This document shows, piece after piece, positions 6,212 to 14,031 of a stretch of 26,557 nt of DNA. Numbering within the stretch: position 1 is the stretch's first letter; each line of letters starts with the position of its first letter. Under the pieces are notes generated by a model. That model searched no databases. It was not told where the DNA came from and saw nothing but the letters and a program-made list of their open reading frames with translations. The translations under genes were made by a program, and so were the position numbers. Source of the stretch: Minisyncoccota bacterium (GTDB lineage Bacteria > Patescibacteriota > Minisyncoccia > Phycocordibacterales > CAIJYI01); assembly GCA_023229825.1 (NCBI GenBank), contig JALNYN010000019.1:1-26557 (forward strand). Direction: 5' to 3'.

Positions 6212-7309
6212 CTACTGATATTGTATATACACCGGTTTCGGATTTAATTTTAAAATATCCGAAGGAGTGAGCAGCCGCGTGCTCGGAGCGCGAAGATCGT
6301 TTTTGTAGAAAAGTTTGAATCCGGTGAACTGGACCGGCTCGGGATAGATGACCTGTTTGTAGGTACCGATCTTTTTTTCAGGCGGTCCCCATCCATCCAT
6401 CGCCATCACGATCTGTACCTCCGGCAGAGGCTTGATCGCTTTATAATTCGTTACCATATCTTCAGTGAATCGATGCACAATAAGTATCTTCGGCGGAAGA
6501 TGGTTATCGCGGACGAGCTTTGCCAGATAGTTGGCCGTATAGTTCACATCGGTCGCATCCATCGTCCCAATGACAGTGCCGGGCCTCTTTCCCGTCTTCA
6601 TGGAAAATTCCGGATCAATGCCGAGATGCACATTCGGCATTTTTAAATAGGTATCAAGAAGCGGCAGCTCTTGCTGCATGGTGCTTTTCCCAACCTGAAT
6701 GTCCAAAAAAACGATCGCATTTATCTTTTTCGCCATGCGCAGCACTTCATCGATCTGATGATCCGGCATTCGAAGCCGATACATGCCATCCTTTCCCACA
6801 CTCTCTTGAGCGGTGACATCAATATAATGCAATGCGGGTATAACGGGAGTTTCCGGATCCGCCTTCTCCCATTTTTTTACTTCAGCCTTCAGTTTTTCCA
6901 ACATGACGTCTTCCGGATATTCGCCGAGCACGCCCATGCCTTTGGAATACAGATTGCCGTAATAGGCGACGATGCGGGAAAATGGAAGAATGGCTCCCGC
7001 CTTCGGATAAACGGTTTTGACCGGCCAAAGCCTCGCTGTGGTCGTTGACGTCGTCGATGCGTAGGTCGCGAGCCCTAGCATTTTTTTATCATAGAGAACG
7101 GTATCCAAAACAAGCGGAGCTGAAACTTCGGGCGCCGGTTCCAAAACCTGTTCCTTTGTTCCGGAGGCTGTCGATGTGGCGTTTGTATTAAAAGAAGAAT
7201 TTGCGCGTTCAGTGATAACCGTAAAAACCAAAACCAAGAAAAGCATTCCGATCACGCCAAGATAAACACCCATTTTATTTTTCTCACGCGAAGGGTTTGA
7301 ACTATCCAT
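6212..7309 (-). CDS. membrane-anchored surface protein with a barrel-like lipoprotein domain
   Basis: A 365-residue protein. A signal anchor (about 14-33) is followed by a Ser/Thr/Ala-rich linker and a long extracellular domain from about residue 100. The domain shows YYGN, GVLGEY, VIPALHYIDVTA, VFLDIQVGK, HLGIDPEF and ILIVHRF. This order of motifs resembles a family of secreted actinobacterial lipoproteins of unknown function, which I believe fold as a TIM-like barrel; that comparison is from memory. The acidic residues in DIQVG and IDPEF would be at strand ends, as in glycosidase-like barrels, but no enzyme activity is established. A TATAAA hexamer lies 6 bases before the ATG, with no Shine-Dalgarno. 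Confidence 0.75.
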   Translation of the reverse strand: MDSSNPSREKNKMGVYLGVIGMLFLVLVFTVITERANSSFNTNATSTASGTKEQVLEPAPEVSAPLVLDTVLYDKKMLGLATYASTTSTTTARLWPVKTVYPKAGAILPFSRIVAYYGNLYSKGMGVLGEYPEDVMLEKLKAEVKKWEKADPETPVIPALHYIDVTAQESVGKDGMYRLRMPDHQIDEVLRMAKKINAIVFLDIQVGKSTMQQELPLLDTYLKMPNVHLGIDPEFSMKTGKRPGTVIGTMDATDVNYTANYLAKLVRDNHLPPKILIVHRFTEDMVTNYKAIKPLPEVQIVMAMDGWGPPEKKIGTYKQVIYPEPVQFTGFKLFYKNDLRAPSTRLLTPSDILKLNPKPVYIQYQ

Positions 7310-7341
7310 AGCTTATTTATACCACGGCAATCGATATGCAC

Positions 7342-8049
7342 CTAAGAACTATTCTTGGCGAGCTCCTCTTTCAGTCTTTCATGCAGCTCTTCGGGATGCT
7401 CGCGGTAATATGCCTCCACTATGATCGCGCCATGGTGCGCATGTTCGTAATCTTTTCCGCCGGACATGAGAGACCTTTCGTGAAGTTCATGGAGCAGTAT
7501 AATTTTTCTTTCTTTCGGTTCAAGAACATCTTCGATCCAAACTTCATTTTGTGGAACAAAATCATAGACCAGATCGTGTCCGCCGTACGCATATTCGGAA
7601 AAATATAGCGTGCGCACGAATTCTCCGTTAATAAGCCAAACCGTAATGTTCTCGTTGCAATATTCATCAAATTTTTCTTTGCGGATCTTTTCAAGCGCTT
7701 CTTTGCGCTCATGGTGCGATTCGATTATTTTTCGCATTTGAGGAGATTGTCTTCTATCCCTTCGCTCCGCTTTATCGGCTTTTTCCGCGACATCTTCGAG
7801 TTTCTTCCCTTCCGCCAAACCTTTCATTTCGAAATCCACATTTTCCAAAAAATATTTCCATTCGTCATCGTTGGTGTCTTTTTCTATCCAAATCTCGTTC
7901 TGAGGAATAAAGGGAAAACGCACGTGATATCCGTACTCGGTAAAACTGTCGTTCAGTTCGTTGCGGATCAGCACTCCGTCGACGAGCCAAACCTCGTGAT
8001 CGTTATGATCCTCTATTTTTTTAATGTAAACGTCAGCATGCTTTTTCAT
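7342..8049 (-). CDS. duplicated-domain HELHE protein, function unknown
   Basis: A 235-residue protein with an internal duplication. Residues 18-72 (VWLVDG, IPQNEIWIE) and 136-190 (VWLING, VPQNEVWIE) are clearly the same domain, separated by a highly charged helical linker (75-130). Only the second copy keeps the sequence LLHELHERSLM (His187, Glu188, His190, Glu191), followed by YEHAHHGA. The spacing is HExH, not the HExxH of zincin proteases, so protease activity should not be assumed; metal binding is plausible. Single-domain relatives exist as uncharacterised proteins in archaea, phages and CPR bacteria (recollection). A TATACT hexamer lies 6 bases before the ATG, divergent from the GNAT gene. 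Confidence 0.75.
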   Translation of the reverse strand: MKKHADVYIKKIEDHNDHEVWLVDGVLIRNELNDSFTEYGYHVRFPFIPQNEIWIEKDTNDDEWKYFLENVDFEMKGLAEGKKLEDVAEKADKAERRDRRQSPQMRKIIESHHERKEALEKIRKEKFDEYCNENITVWLINGEFVRTLYFSEYAYGGHDLVYDFVPQNEVWIEDVLEPKERKIILLHELHERSLMSGGKDYEHAHHGAIIVEAYYREHPEELHERLKEELAKNSS

Positions 8050-8055
8050 GGTAAA

Positions 8056-8097
8056 AGTATATCACAAATTTGTGTCTTTGCGAGAGAAAGGTATAAT
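8056..8097. promoter_or_regulatory. divergent leaderless promoters around a small dyad
   Basis: Plus strand: TATAAT (8092-8097) ends 6 bases before the ATG of the GNAT gene. Minus strand: TATACT (8061-8056) ends 6 bases before the ATG of the HELHE gene. Between them is a perfect 12-bp dyad CACAAATTTGTG (8063-8074) that could bind one shared regulator. The -35 elements are weak on both strands. Confidence 0.7.
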
Positions 8098-8103
8098 AAT
8101 GTC

Positions 8104-8610
8104 ATGTCAAAAGCCAATCAAACCATTATAGAAAAAGATATTTCGGAAGATCTCATAAAAGAGATCGCAAAAATGGAAAGCGAAGTTTTTCACGAATCAC
8201 TCGCGTGGGAGGAACAAGAGATGCATAAAGCGCTTCACCACCCGAGCGCCATCAACATACTTTCCTATGACGAAGAAGAACGCATTGCCGGCTATCTTAT
8301 GACGATCGATCTGGCGGAAGAAATTGACGAACTGCGCGAGGCAGATCCTGACATTGAACAAATTCCCGGGGCATTATATTTGAATAACGTCGTCGTCCGT
8401 CCCGACATGCAAGGAAAAGGATATTTCGGAAAACTTCTGAAAAAATTCCTGGAAACATTCCCGGACAGAACCGTCGTTTTGCATGCTAATACCAAAAACA
8501 ACAGCAGCGTCGGATTCCAAAAATACGGCGCAAAATTTATCCGTAAAATAGATAATTGGTATGGGACAGGCGAACCGTTTGATTATCTGATGTTTGAACC
8601 TAAAAAATAG
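8104..8610 (+). CDS. GNAT-family N-acetyltransferase
   Basis: A 168-residue protein with the GNAT acetyl-CoA-binding motif. After the strand LYLNNVVVRP (91-100) comes QGKGYFGKLL (103-112), the Q/RxxGxG/A loop that binds the CoA pyrophosphate, followed by a helix. The late VGFQKYGAKFI stretch is the usual final element. The substrate is unknown. The open frame extends upstream, but the start at 8104 follows a perfect TATAAT by 6 bases and is the first position where the fold makes sense. The next gene, an ATP-grasp enzyme, begins 8 bases after the stop, so the pair is probably an operon acting on one substrate or pathway. Confidence 0.9.
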   Translation: MSKANQTIIEKDISEDLIKEIAKMESEVFHESLAWEEQEMHKALHHPSAINILSYDEEERIAGYLMTIDLAEEIDELREADPDIEQIPGALYLNNVVVRPDMQGKGYFGKLLKKFLETFPDRTVVLHANTKNNSSVGFQKYGAKFIRKIDNWYGTGEPFDYLMFEPKK

Positions 8611-8618
8611 CACTTATA

Positions 8619-9914
8619 ATGAAACCACTTCACTTTTTATTTATCTCCCATGTAGGGCTTCACGTAGATCTTGCGTGGCAAGTTCAGAAAGAAGGACACG
8701 AGATCAAATATTATATCGACGAAAAAGACGAGCGCCTTACGGGCGACGGTTTTATTCCGAAAGTCACGAATTGGCGTGCTGAAGTTGACTGGGCGGATGT
8801 TATCGTATTTGACGACACGAACGGCCACGGAACGCTTGCGGCTGAATTGCGAAAAAAAGGAAAAGCCGTGATCGGAGGAACGCCGTATACCGATCGGCTT
8901 GAGGATGACCGCGGATTCGGACAGAGCGAATTGAAACAAGCCGGCGTGAACACCATTCTCAGCCAGGACTTCACGAATTTTGACGAGGGAATAAAATATG
9001 TTCAGGAACATCCGGCGGCTTATGTCATTAAACCATCCGGCGAAGCGCAGAATACCAAGCATCTTCTTTTCGTCGGAATGGAAGATGACGGATCCGATGT
9101 CATCGACCTTTTGCAGATATATAAAAAAACTTGGGCAAACGTCATCAAAATTTTTCAGCTTCAGAAAAAAGCAACCGGCGTTGAAGTGGCTATCGGCGCA
9201 TTTTTCAACGGCAACCGATTTCTCGAACCGATCAATATCAATTTTGAACACAAAAAATTATTTCCCGGCAATGTCGGACCATCCACGGGAGAAATGGGCA
9301 CAAGCATGTTCTGGAGCAAGCCTAATAAAATGTTCAACAGTACTCTTAAAAAACTTGAAGCAAAACTGCGGGAAGAGAAATTTGCCGGCTATATAGACAT
9401 CAATACTATGGTGAACGGCAACGGAATTTATCCGCTCGAATTTACCTCGCGCTTCGGTTATCCGACCATCCAGATACAAACCGACAGTATCACGACGCCG
9501 ATCGGACAGTTTCTTTATGATCTGGCCAACGGCGTGAATACGGATTTTAAAGTAAAAAAAGGTTTTTCCGTCGGCGTACGCATCGTCGTCCCTCCCTTCC
9601 CGTTCGAAGACAAAAAAACCTATCGCGAGCTTTCTGAAGATGCAGGCATCCTCTTCAAGAAACGAGATCAGCAAGACGGCGTTCATATCGAAGGGGTGCG
9701 AAAGATCAACGGTATTTGGTCCTGCGCCGCGTCCGACGGTACGGCGCTCATCGTGACCGGACAGGGCGCAACGATGAAGCAAGCACAAATGCAAGCCTAC
9801 CGCAGAGTGCAAAACGTTCTCATTCCGAACATGTATTACCGAAGCGACATCGGCGATCGATGGCCCGAAGACAGCGACCGGCTCATGGGCTGGGGATATT
9901 TGTCGGAGGCGTAG
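8619..9914 (+). CDS. ATP-grasp ligase related to PurD (GAR synthetase-like)
   Basis: A 431-residue ATP-grasp protein. It has an N-terminal Rossmann-like part (1-85), an ATP lysine region IKPSG (Lys138), GVEVAIGAFFNG (about 187-198), GPSTGEMGT (220-228; PurD usually has GPNTGGMGA) and the metal-site stretch LEFTSRFGYPT (273-283). The overall order and length are those of phosphoribosylamine-glycine ligase, which joins phosphoribosylamine and glycine using ATP. In PurD the metal-site motif is EFN; here Asn is replaced by Thr276, and no other purine gene is nearby. I therefore call it PurD-like rather than PurD; it may ligate another amine and acid. Co-transcribed with the preceding GNAT gene. 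Confidence 0.85.
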   Translation: MKPLHFLFISHVGLHVDLAWQVQKEGHEIKYYIDEKDERLTGDGFIPKVTNWRAEVDWADVIVFDDTNGHGTLAAELRKKGKAVIGGTPYTDRLEDDRGFGQSELKQAGVNTILSQDFTNFDEGIKYVQEHPAAYVIKPSGEAQNTKHLLFVGMEDDGSDVIDLLQIYKKTWANVIKIFQLQKKATGVEVAIGAFFNGNRFLEPININFEHKKLFPGNVGPSTGEMGTSMFWSKPNKMFNSTLKKLEAKLREEKFAGYIDINTMVNGNGIYPLEFTSRFGYPTIQIQTDSITTPIGQFLYDLANGVNTDFKVKKGFSVGVRIVVPPFPFEDKKTYRELSEDAGILFKKRDQQDGVHIEGVRKINGIWSCAASDGTALIVTGQGATMKQAQMQAYRRVQNVLIPNMYYRSDIGDRWPEDSDRLMGWGYLSEA

Positions 9915-9967
9915 ACGCTAAAAGATTTAAGGATTAACGGATTTAAGGATTTACGAATACATTCGCC

Positions 9968-10375
9968 ATGACAGCAAACATATTTATTTTTATCACGGTT
10001 CTTGCATGGGGAATCGGTGCGTTCCTTGGAAAAACGGTTTTACAGCATTCGAGTTCGATTTACGGATACTTACTGGAAGCATTGGGCACGTTATCCGTTG
10101 CATTGCTTGTTGCTCTTTTTTACAAAAACGAGGTAGTATCCATCACCAAAAATTTTAGTTTAAATGGATATCTTTTTGGAATCCTTTGGGGTATTGGTAC
10201 TGTCACCTTCATAATAGCGTTGAAGTTAAAACCCTCCAGTTTTGTCGTCCCTTTAACCGCTCTCTATCCTGTTATAACAGTAATTTTGTCGGTTTTATTC
10301 CTTAAAGAGGAAATTACGCTAAAGATCACCATTGGAATAATTTTTGCAATCTCCGCTACCGTTTTACTTGCCTGA
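9968..10375 (+). CDS. small EamA/DMT-superfamily transporter, single repeat
   Basis: A 135-residue membrane protein with four to five helices. It begins ITVLAWGIGAFLGKT and ends with PLTALYPVITVILSVLFLKEEIT, the signature end of an EamA repeat. Typical EamA proteins have two such repeats (about 300 residues). This is a one-repeat form that would have to dimerise, as SMR-type transporters do. The substrate is unknown. It lies 53 bases after the PurD-like gene on the same strand, and the gap contains the short reiterated motif GGATTTA/GGATTAA, so read-through from that operon is likely. No Shine-Dalgarno is evident. Confidence 0.88.
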   Translation: MTANIFIFITVLAWGIGAFLGKTVLQHSSSIYGYLLEALGTLSVALLVALFYKNEVVSITKNFSLNGYLFGILWGIGTVTFIIALKLKPSSFVVPLTALYPVITVILSVLFLKEEITLKITIGIIFAISATVLLA

Positions 10376-10398
10376 AAGTTAAATTGAGAAAACTTATT

Positions 10399-11310
10399 CT
10401 ATTGATTCCAAACAAAGGTGCTTCTGATCTCGTGGAATTTTTTGAGAAGCGACGTCTTGTCGAATTCTTTTACCATGCCCGGAGCATAGTTTTCGAACAC
10501 TCCGTAATGAATGAAATATCGGATCGCCATGCACGGATCGGAACCGGGAATGGCGTACACGGTTTCTTCGTATCGGTTGCCGGCGGCGGCGCCAGTCGAA
10601 GAAGCGACCGAGAATTCCGCGCCATTCTTTTCGGTTATATTTTGAGCAGTCGTTTTGTCATACAGAAAGAGATCTGCAGTGCATTCGGGCATCATCGGCA
10701 AAGTCTCAACACTGAGATAACTGTCGTTTGAAAGATTGGTGCCTTCCGCGAGCTCGGGAGGGATCGTAAACTTTACGCCGGCGATCTTTTTTCCCCGTTC
10801 AAGATCGTATCGATATGACGGATCGACCGCGTAACCTTCGGAAAAGCGAAGAGAGAACGATCCGCTCGGATCGGAATAGAAATTTGAAAGATCGGATCCG
10901 GCGGGCGCATCGGCGATCTTTATGCATCCGATATAGCTTTTCTCCGAATTGTTTTCCAGCACCAGCGCTCCATCCCCTTTTCCCCAAAAAATGAATGTCT
11001 CATCCGCGTTGGCATATCGAATACCGTCGGCGCTGATCGTCTGCGGAATTTCCATCGCGCGTCCATCGCTTAATTTTAATTGCACGCTTCCCGTTGGAAT
11101 AGGCGGTTCACCGGGCTTGACCGGAGCCTGAGACTCTCCCTTATAATATTGCGCTTGGATGGTATTTCCTTCTTTGCATGAATACAGGACCACGGCGATC
11201 GGCTTGTTTTCAGGAACGGGAACATCTGCCTTTTTCGAACGTTCCGAGATATGCCAACCGCTCAAGGTCACGATCACCAAAACGATAAAAATGAGAGAAA
11301 ACTTTTTCAT
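10399..11310 (-). CDS. anchored envelope protein with a MliC (lysozyme-inhibitor-like) domain
   Basis: A 303-residue protein with an N-terminal signal anchor (5-20). Residues 38-130 match the MliC/PliC fold: YSCKEGNTIQAQYY, then VQLKLSDG, SADGIRY, FIFWGKGDGALV and a closing IGCI. Cys45 and Cys129 would form the conserved disulphide. MliC proteins in proteobacteria inhibit C-type lysozyme at the cell surface. The second half (145-303) is a separate domain, FSLRFSEGYAVD to the end, with a layout like the C-terminal half of the 16214 protein (PsbP-like, low certainty). The inhibitor role is inferred; the lysozyme-contact residues cannot be checked here. Confidence 0.75.
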   Translation of the reverse strand: MKKFSLIFIVLVIVTLSGWHISERSKKADVPVPENKPIAVVLYSCKEGNTIQAQYYKGESQAPVKPGEPPIPTGSVQLKLSDGRAMEIPQTISADGIRYANADETFIFWGKGDGALVLENNSEKSYIGCIKIADAPAGSDLSNFYSDPSGSFSLRFSEGYAVDPSYRYDLERGKKIAGVKFTIPPELAEGTNLSNDSYLSVETLPMMPECTADLFLYDKTTAQNITEKNGAEFSVASSTGAAAGNRYEETVYAIPGSDPCMAIRYFIHYGVFENYAPGMVKEFDKTSLLKKFHEIRSTFVWNQ

Positions 11311-11325
11311 AATAGTTTTTTCTTT

Positions 11326-11331
11326 ATTATA
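11326..11331 (-). promoter_or_regulatory. -10 element of the MliC-domain gene
   Basis: A perfect TATAAT on the minus strand, 15 bases before the ATG at 11310. A TTTTGT lies 17 bases further upstream as a possible -35. It would give a leader of about 8 bases without a Shine-Dalgarno. Confidence 0.6.
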
Positions 11332-11375
11332 TTCCCAAACTCGAAATTACAAAAGTGAACAATTGCGCTCATGAC

Positions 11376-11413
11376 AACGAAAAACGGCGGTCGCAAGACC
11401 GCCGTTTTTCGTT
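11376..11413 (-). terminator. intrinsic terminator after the DUF5666-like gene
   Basis: A stem of 17 pairs with core ACGGCGGTC-GCAA-GACCGCCGT and A/T runs on both flanks, so it could work in both directions. It separates the secreted-protein gene from the MliC-domain gene. Confidence 0.9.
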
Positions 11414-11426
11414 TTATAATATTTGT

Positions 11427-12440
11427 TTAATAAGCATTGGTAGACGTCGCTGCGGTGGATGTTGCCGCCGTAGTCGTCGCTAATGTTGATGTTGCCGTGG
11501 TTGTGTTTGTTGTCGTTGCTGTCGTGGTTGCGATCGTTCCTGCCGTGCTCGTCGCTGTCGAAGTGTCCACGGCCGGCAGAGTACTCGTACTCGTGGTGGC
11601 TGTGCTGGTCGCTGAGGTTGATATCGGGTTCGGAGCCGTCGCTGTATTTCGTATAATGAGGCCGGTGAGGCCGACTGCGCTGGTCGGAATGGCGCTCACT
11701 TCAACGGTATCGCCATTGCGAAGACTCGCCAAAGAAATGGTTGACCATCCGCTATTCACCACGAGCGCTATCGGAGACACCGTAACGGTGTAAGATCTGT
11801 CTCCTGTCAGCAATATAAATGATCCGGATCGGAGATCGCTCACCGTTCCAAAATATTTTTGAGGAACGCTGAGCGTGCCGATATTGCCCGTTGAAGCAAC
11901 TGACGTGGTGGCCGTACCGGTTGGGATCGCGGGCGCGGTCGGTATCACTGAAGCAGCAGGCACGGTAGCTTGCGATGGCGATTCAAATTGATACGTCCAG
12001 TCGCGAACAACATTTGCGTCGATAACAAAGTTCTCCGAAGTACTGACCGTACCCAAGACGCCGATGAAATCACCGACCTTGAATTGAGTGATATTTCCGT
12101 TTACGGATGCCGGGTATATCTCAACACCCAAGATCGGAACATTTATGGTCCACGGTCCGCCCCAGCTCTCGATCATCATAGTTGTGGTCGAAACAGAGGT
12201 GAGCGCTCCGCGAATAAGGACAGAGCCGTCAGGATCAACATTCAACACTTTCGCAGGAACAGTCCTTGTGGTGGCCACAGCCACGGCTATCGTCGCAGGT
12301 GTTGTCGTCGACGTATTCGATGTCGAACTCTGAGCTTTTACCCAAGCCGGAGCGAACGGAAAAACAGCCATGGTATAGGCGGCAAATACCGCGATACTCG
12401 CTACGGTCCCGATCCTGCGTTTGTTCATTTTCATTTTCAT
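11427..12440 (-). CDS. secreted DUF5666-like protein with a Thr/Ser/Ala tail
   Basis: A 337-residue protein. A signal peptide (basic MKMKMNKRR, hydrophobic 12-30) has a likely cleavage after Ala36 (VKA-QS). Two beta-rich modules follow: about 60-150 (AKVLNVDPDGSVLIRGALTS, then VGDFIGVLGTV) and about 195-265 (YFGTVSDLRSGSFILL, then LRNGDTVEVSAIP), both of the DUF5666/OB-like type. Residues 267-337 are almost only Thr, Ser and Ala (TSTATT repeats), likely an extended or glycosylated wall-spanning stalk. It is probably surface-exposed and its role is unknown. TATAAT lies 7 bases before the first ATG; the gene could also start at one of two nearby in-frame ATGs. Confidence 0.8.
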   Translation of the reverse strand: MKMKMNKRRIGTVASIAVFAAYTMAVFPFAPAWVKAQSSTSNTSTTTPATIAVAVATTRTVPAKVLNVDPDGSVLIRGALTSVSTTTMMIESWGGPWTINVPILGVEIYPASVNGNITQFKVGDFIGVLGTVSTSENFVIDANVVRDWTYQFESPSQATVPAASVIPTAPAIPTGTATTSVASTGNIGTLSVPQKYFGTVSDLRSGSFILLTGDRSYTVTVSPIALVVNSGWSTISLASLRNGDTVEVSAIPTSAVGLTGLIIRNTATAPNPISTSATSTATTSTSTLPAVDTSTATSTAGTIATTTATTTNTTTATSTLATTTAATSTAATSTNAY

Positions 12441-12656
12441 AGGCGTGATTATATTATTATAAAATTATTAATTCGATCTATTTGACTCTGGCATTTATCC
12501 GTTTCCCTTGATACGTTTCTCATTAAGCGTTTATTTCCAATCTTAAAAAACAGATGAAGATGTTTTTCTAAACCTGAAAGAAACAAATCCTGTAAACGTA
12601 TTATTATCGAGAAAAGGCGCTACACCGATATTATTCATAACAATAATAAAAAATAT

Positions 12657-12863
12657 ATGAAAACAATGACATGCAGAGATATGGGCGGTCCGTGCGATCG
12701 AAAAATAAGCGCGGAAACGCCGGAGGAGATGATGGACGAAGCTATGAACCATATGCGGACCGATCACCCCAATGACAAGAAAATGACTTCCATGAGCGAA
12801 GATGAGCGAGAGGATTGGAAAGACGGCATTATGAAAAAATGGGATGCGCTTCCGGAATCATAA
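12657..12863 (+). CDS. DUF1059-family small protein
   Basis: A 68-residue protein that matches the DUF1059 pattern: the N-terminal MKTMTCRDMGGPCD with two cysteines (Cys6 and Cys13), then ISAETPEEMMDEAMNHM and HP. This compact family is widespread and uncharacterised, and the Cys pair with nearby His suggests metal binding. The start is taken at the ATG right before the conserved KTMTC; no Shine-Dalgarno is seen. It is closed by a strong hairpin 18 bases after the stop. Confidence 0.85.
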   Translation: MKTMTCRDMGGPCDRKISAETPEEMMDEAMNHMRTDHPNDKKMTSMSEDEREDWKDGIMKKWDALPES

Positions 12864-12880
12864 TTATTATAGAAATTGAA

Positions 12881-12919
12881 AAGCAAAAGATCCGCCTTCT
12901 AAAGGCGGATCTTTTGCTT
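12881..12919. terminator. bidirectional terminator between DUF1059 and VOC genes
   Basis: An 18-bp perfect stem (12881-12898 with 12902-12919), core GATCCGCCTT / AAGGCGGATC, with TTTTGCTT on the 3' side and its complement on the other, placed between two convergent genes. Confidence 0.9.
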
Positions 12920-12949
12920 CGACCGTATCCACACACACGCACACCCGCG

Positions 12950-13402
12950 TTACTGATCACTCGATTCATTTTTCGGAGCGTAGTTGATCATCCAATTAAT
13001 ACCGAACTTATCGGTAAAAGATCCGAAATAGGCTCCCCAAAACATCAACCGCAGCGACATGCTGATCTTTCCTCCTTCGGAAAGTGATTGAAAAAGTCTT
13101 TCCATTTCTTCTTTAGTGTCAGGTTCAAGACTAATATAAACATTGTTGCCTTGCGTGAGATGAAATCCCATCGATTCCGGAGCGTCAGTTCCCATAAGCA
13201 TATGCCCGCCAAGGATCGGCAAAGCGATATGCATCACCAGATCTTTGTCTTCATCGGCGAGCGGAGGCATCGCTTCTTCTGGAGGAGTTTCTCCCATTCG
13301 AGTAATGCCTCCGACAAACTCTCCGCCAAAGACGGATCTGTAAAAGTTAAAGGCTTCTTCCGTCGAACGAGAAAAATTTAAATAGGTGCTGGTTTTTGCC
13401 AT
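12950..13402 (-). CDS. VOC-superfamily protein, PhnB/glyoxalase-like
   Basis: A 150-residue protein of the PhnB-type vicinal oxygen chelate family. It begins TYLNFSRSTEEAFNFYRSVFGGEF and continues with MHIALPILGGHMLMGTDAP, NVYISLEPDTKEEMERLFQSL and a closing WGAYFGSFTDKFGINWMIN. Members are small dimers built of paired beta-alpha-beta-beta-beta modules, often without the full metal-ligand set, and their substrates are mostly unknown. TATATT lies 7 bases before the ATG. Convergent with DUF1059 and divergent from the PadR gene across 213 bases. Confidence 0.93.
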   Translation of the reverse strand: MAKTSTYLNFSRSTEEAFNFYRSVFGGEFVGGITRMGETPPEEAMPPLADEDKDLVMHIALPILGGHMLMGTDAPESMGFHLTQGNNVYISLEPDTKEEMERLFQSLSEGGKISMSLRLMFWGAYFGSFTDKFGINWMINYAPKNESSDQ

Positions 13403-13580
13403 AATAAGAAATATATTTAATTGCTAAACGAGAGGACGAACCGGTCCCGCGCGTACAAAAAGCCATTAATATCTGACGCCCATTGCATGGCACAGAAGCA
13501 GAGTTAGAGCTCGCGCAACATCTGCTACGCACCCATACTAAATGTTTAATGAAGAAATGAGTTATTTAATACTTAGTACC

Positions 13581-13609
13581 TTGCACTACATAGTACTATG
13601 TGATATACT
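13581..13609 (+). promoter_or_regulatory. padR promoter with an operator between -35 and -10
   Basis: TTGCAC (13581-13586), a 17-base spacer and TATACT (13604-13609), with the ATG 6 bases later, so the message should be leaderless. A perfect 14-bp dyad ACATAGTACTATGT (13588-13601) fills the spacer. PadR repressors bind dyads with ATGT/ACAT-type ends, so autoregulation is the natural reading. A second TAGTAC lies upstream at 13574-13579. Confidence 0.85.
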
Positions 13610-13615
13610 TCCCTT

Positions 13616-14005
13616 ATGTATGATAAAACTTCACCAAAGATACGTACGGAAATAGAGAGCGCCAAGGCCGATATGCGCCGGGGCATGCTTGAATTCGTCG
13701 TGCTGCTTATTATCTCAAGAGAAAAGATCTACGCGTCCGATATATTAAAAAAACTCAAACTTGCGGATCTTCTCATCGTTGAAGGAACGCTCTATCCCCT
13801 TCTCTCCCGGCTCAGATCGGAAAAACTTCTGAACTACACATGGGAAGAATCCAAGTCCGGACCTCCGCGAAAATATTACACGCTCACTCCGCTCGGTGAA
13901 GAAGATCTCGCTCAGCTCAAAACCGTCTGGAGGTCGCTTATCAAGTCTGTCGATTCGCTGATCGCGGGACAGAGCGCGCCATCGGACGAAATGCACCCTG
14001 AATAA
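13616..14005 (+). CDS. PadR-family transcriptional regulator
   Basis: A 129-residue winged-helix protein. The core runs about 20-100: RRGMLEFVVLLIISREKIYASDILKKL, then VEGTLYPLLSRLRSEKLL (recognition helix), and the wing GPPRKYYTLTPLGEEDL. This is the PadR N-terminal domain with a short C-terminal helix, i.e. the small PadR-s2 type that dimerises. It probably represses its own promoter and the PspC gene that starts 26 bases after its stop. PadR regulators often respond to envelope stress or small phenolic or antimicrobial ligands; the inducer here is unknown. Confidence 0.94.
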   Translation: MYDKTSPKIRTEIESAKADMRRGMLEFVVLLIISREKIYASDILKKLKLADLLIVEGTLYPLLSRLRSEKLLNYTWEESKSGPPRKYYTLTPLGEEDLAQLKTVWRSLIKSVDSLIAGQSAPSDEMHPE

Positions 14006-14031
14006 TATTTTTTATCACTATTACATTTACT

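Noticed and set aside
7711..8103. Long upstream extension of the GNAT open frame
   Set aside because: It overlaps the HELHE gene on the other strand, lacks acetyltransferase homology, and precedes a clear -10 and ATG at 8092-8106.
11437..11793. Open frame rich in Val and Ala on the plus strand
   Set aside because: It is the complement of the Thr/Ser/Ala tail of the secreted DUF5666-like protein.
13425..13455. Stretch ACGAGAGGAC...GACGAACC that looks like the sarcin-ricin region of 23S rRNA
   Set aside because: Only about ten bases match, the order of the elements is wrong, and the flanks do not resemble rRNA, so chance similarity is more likely.
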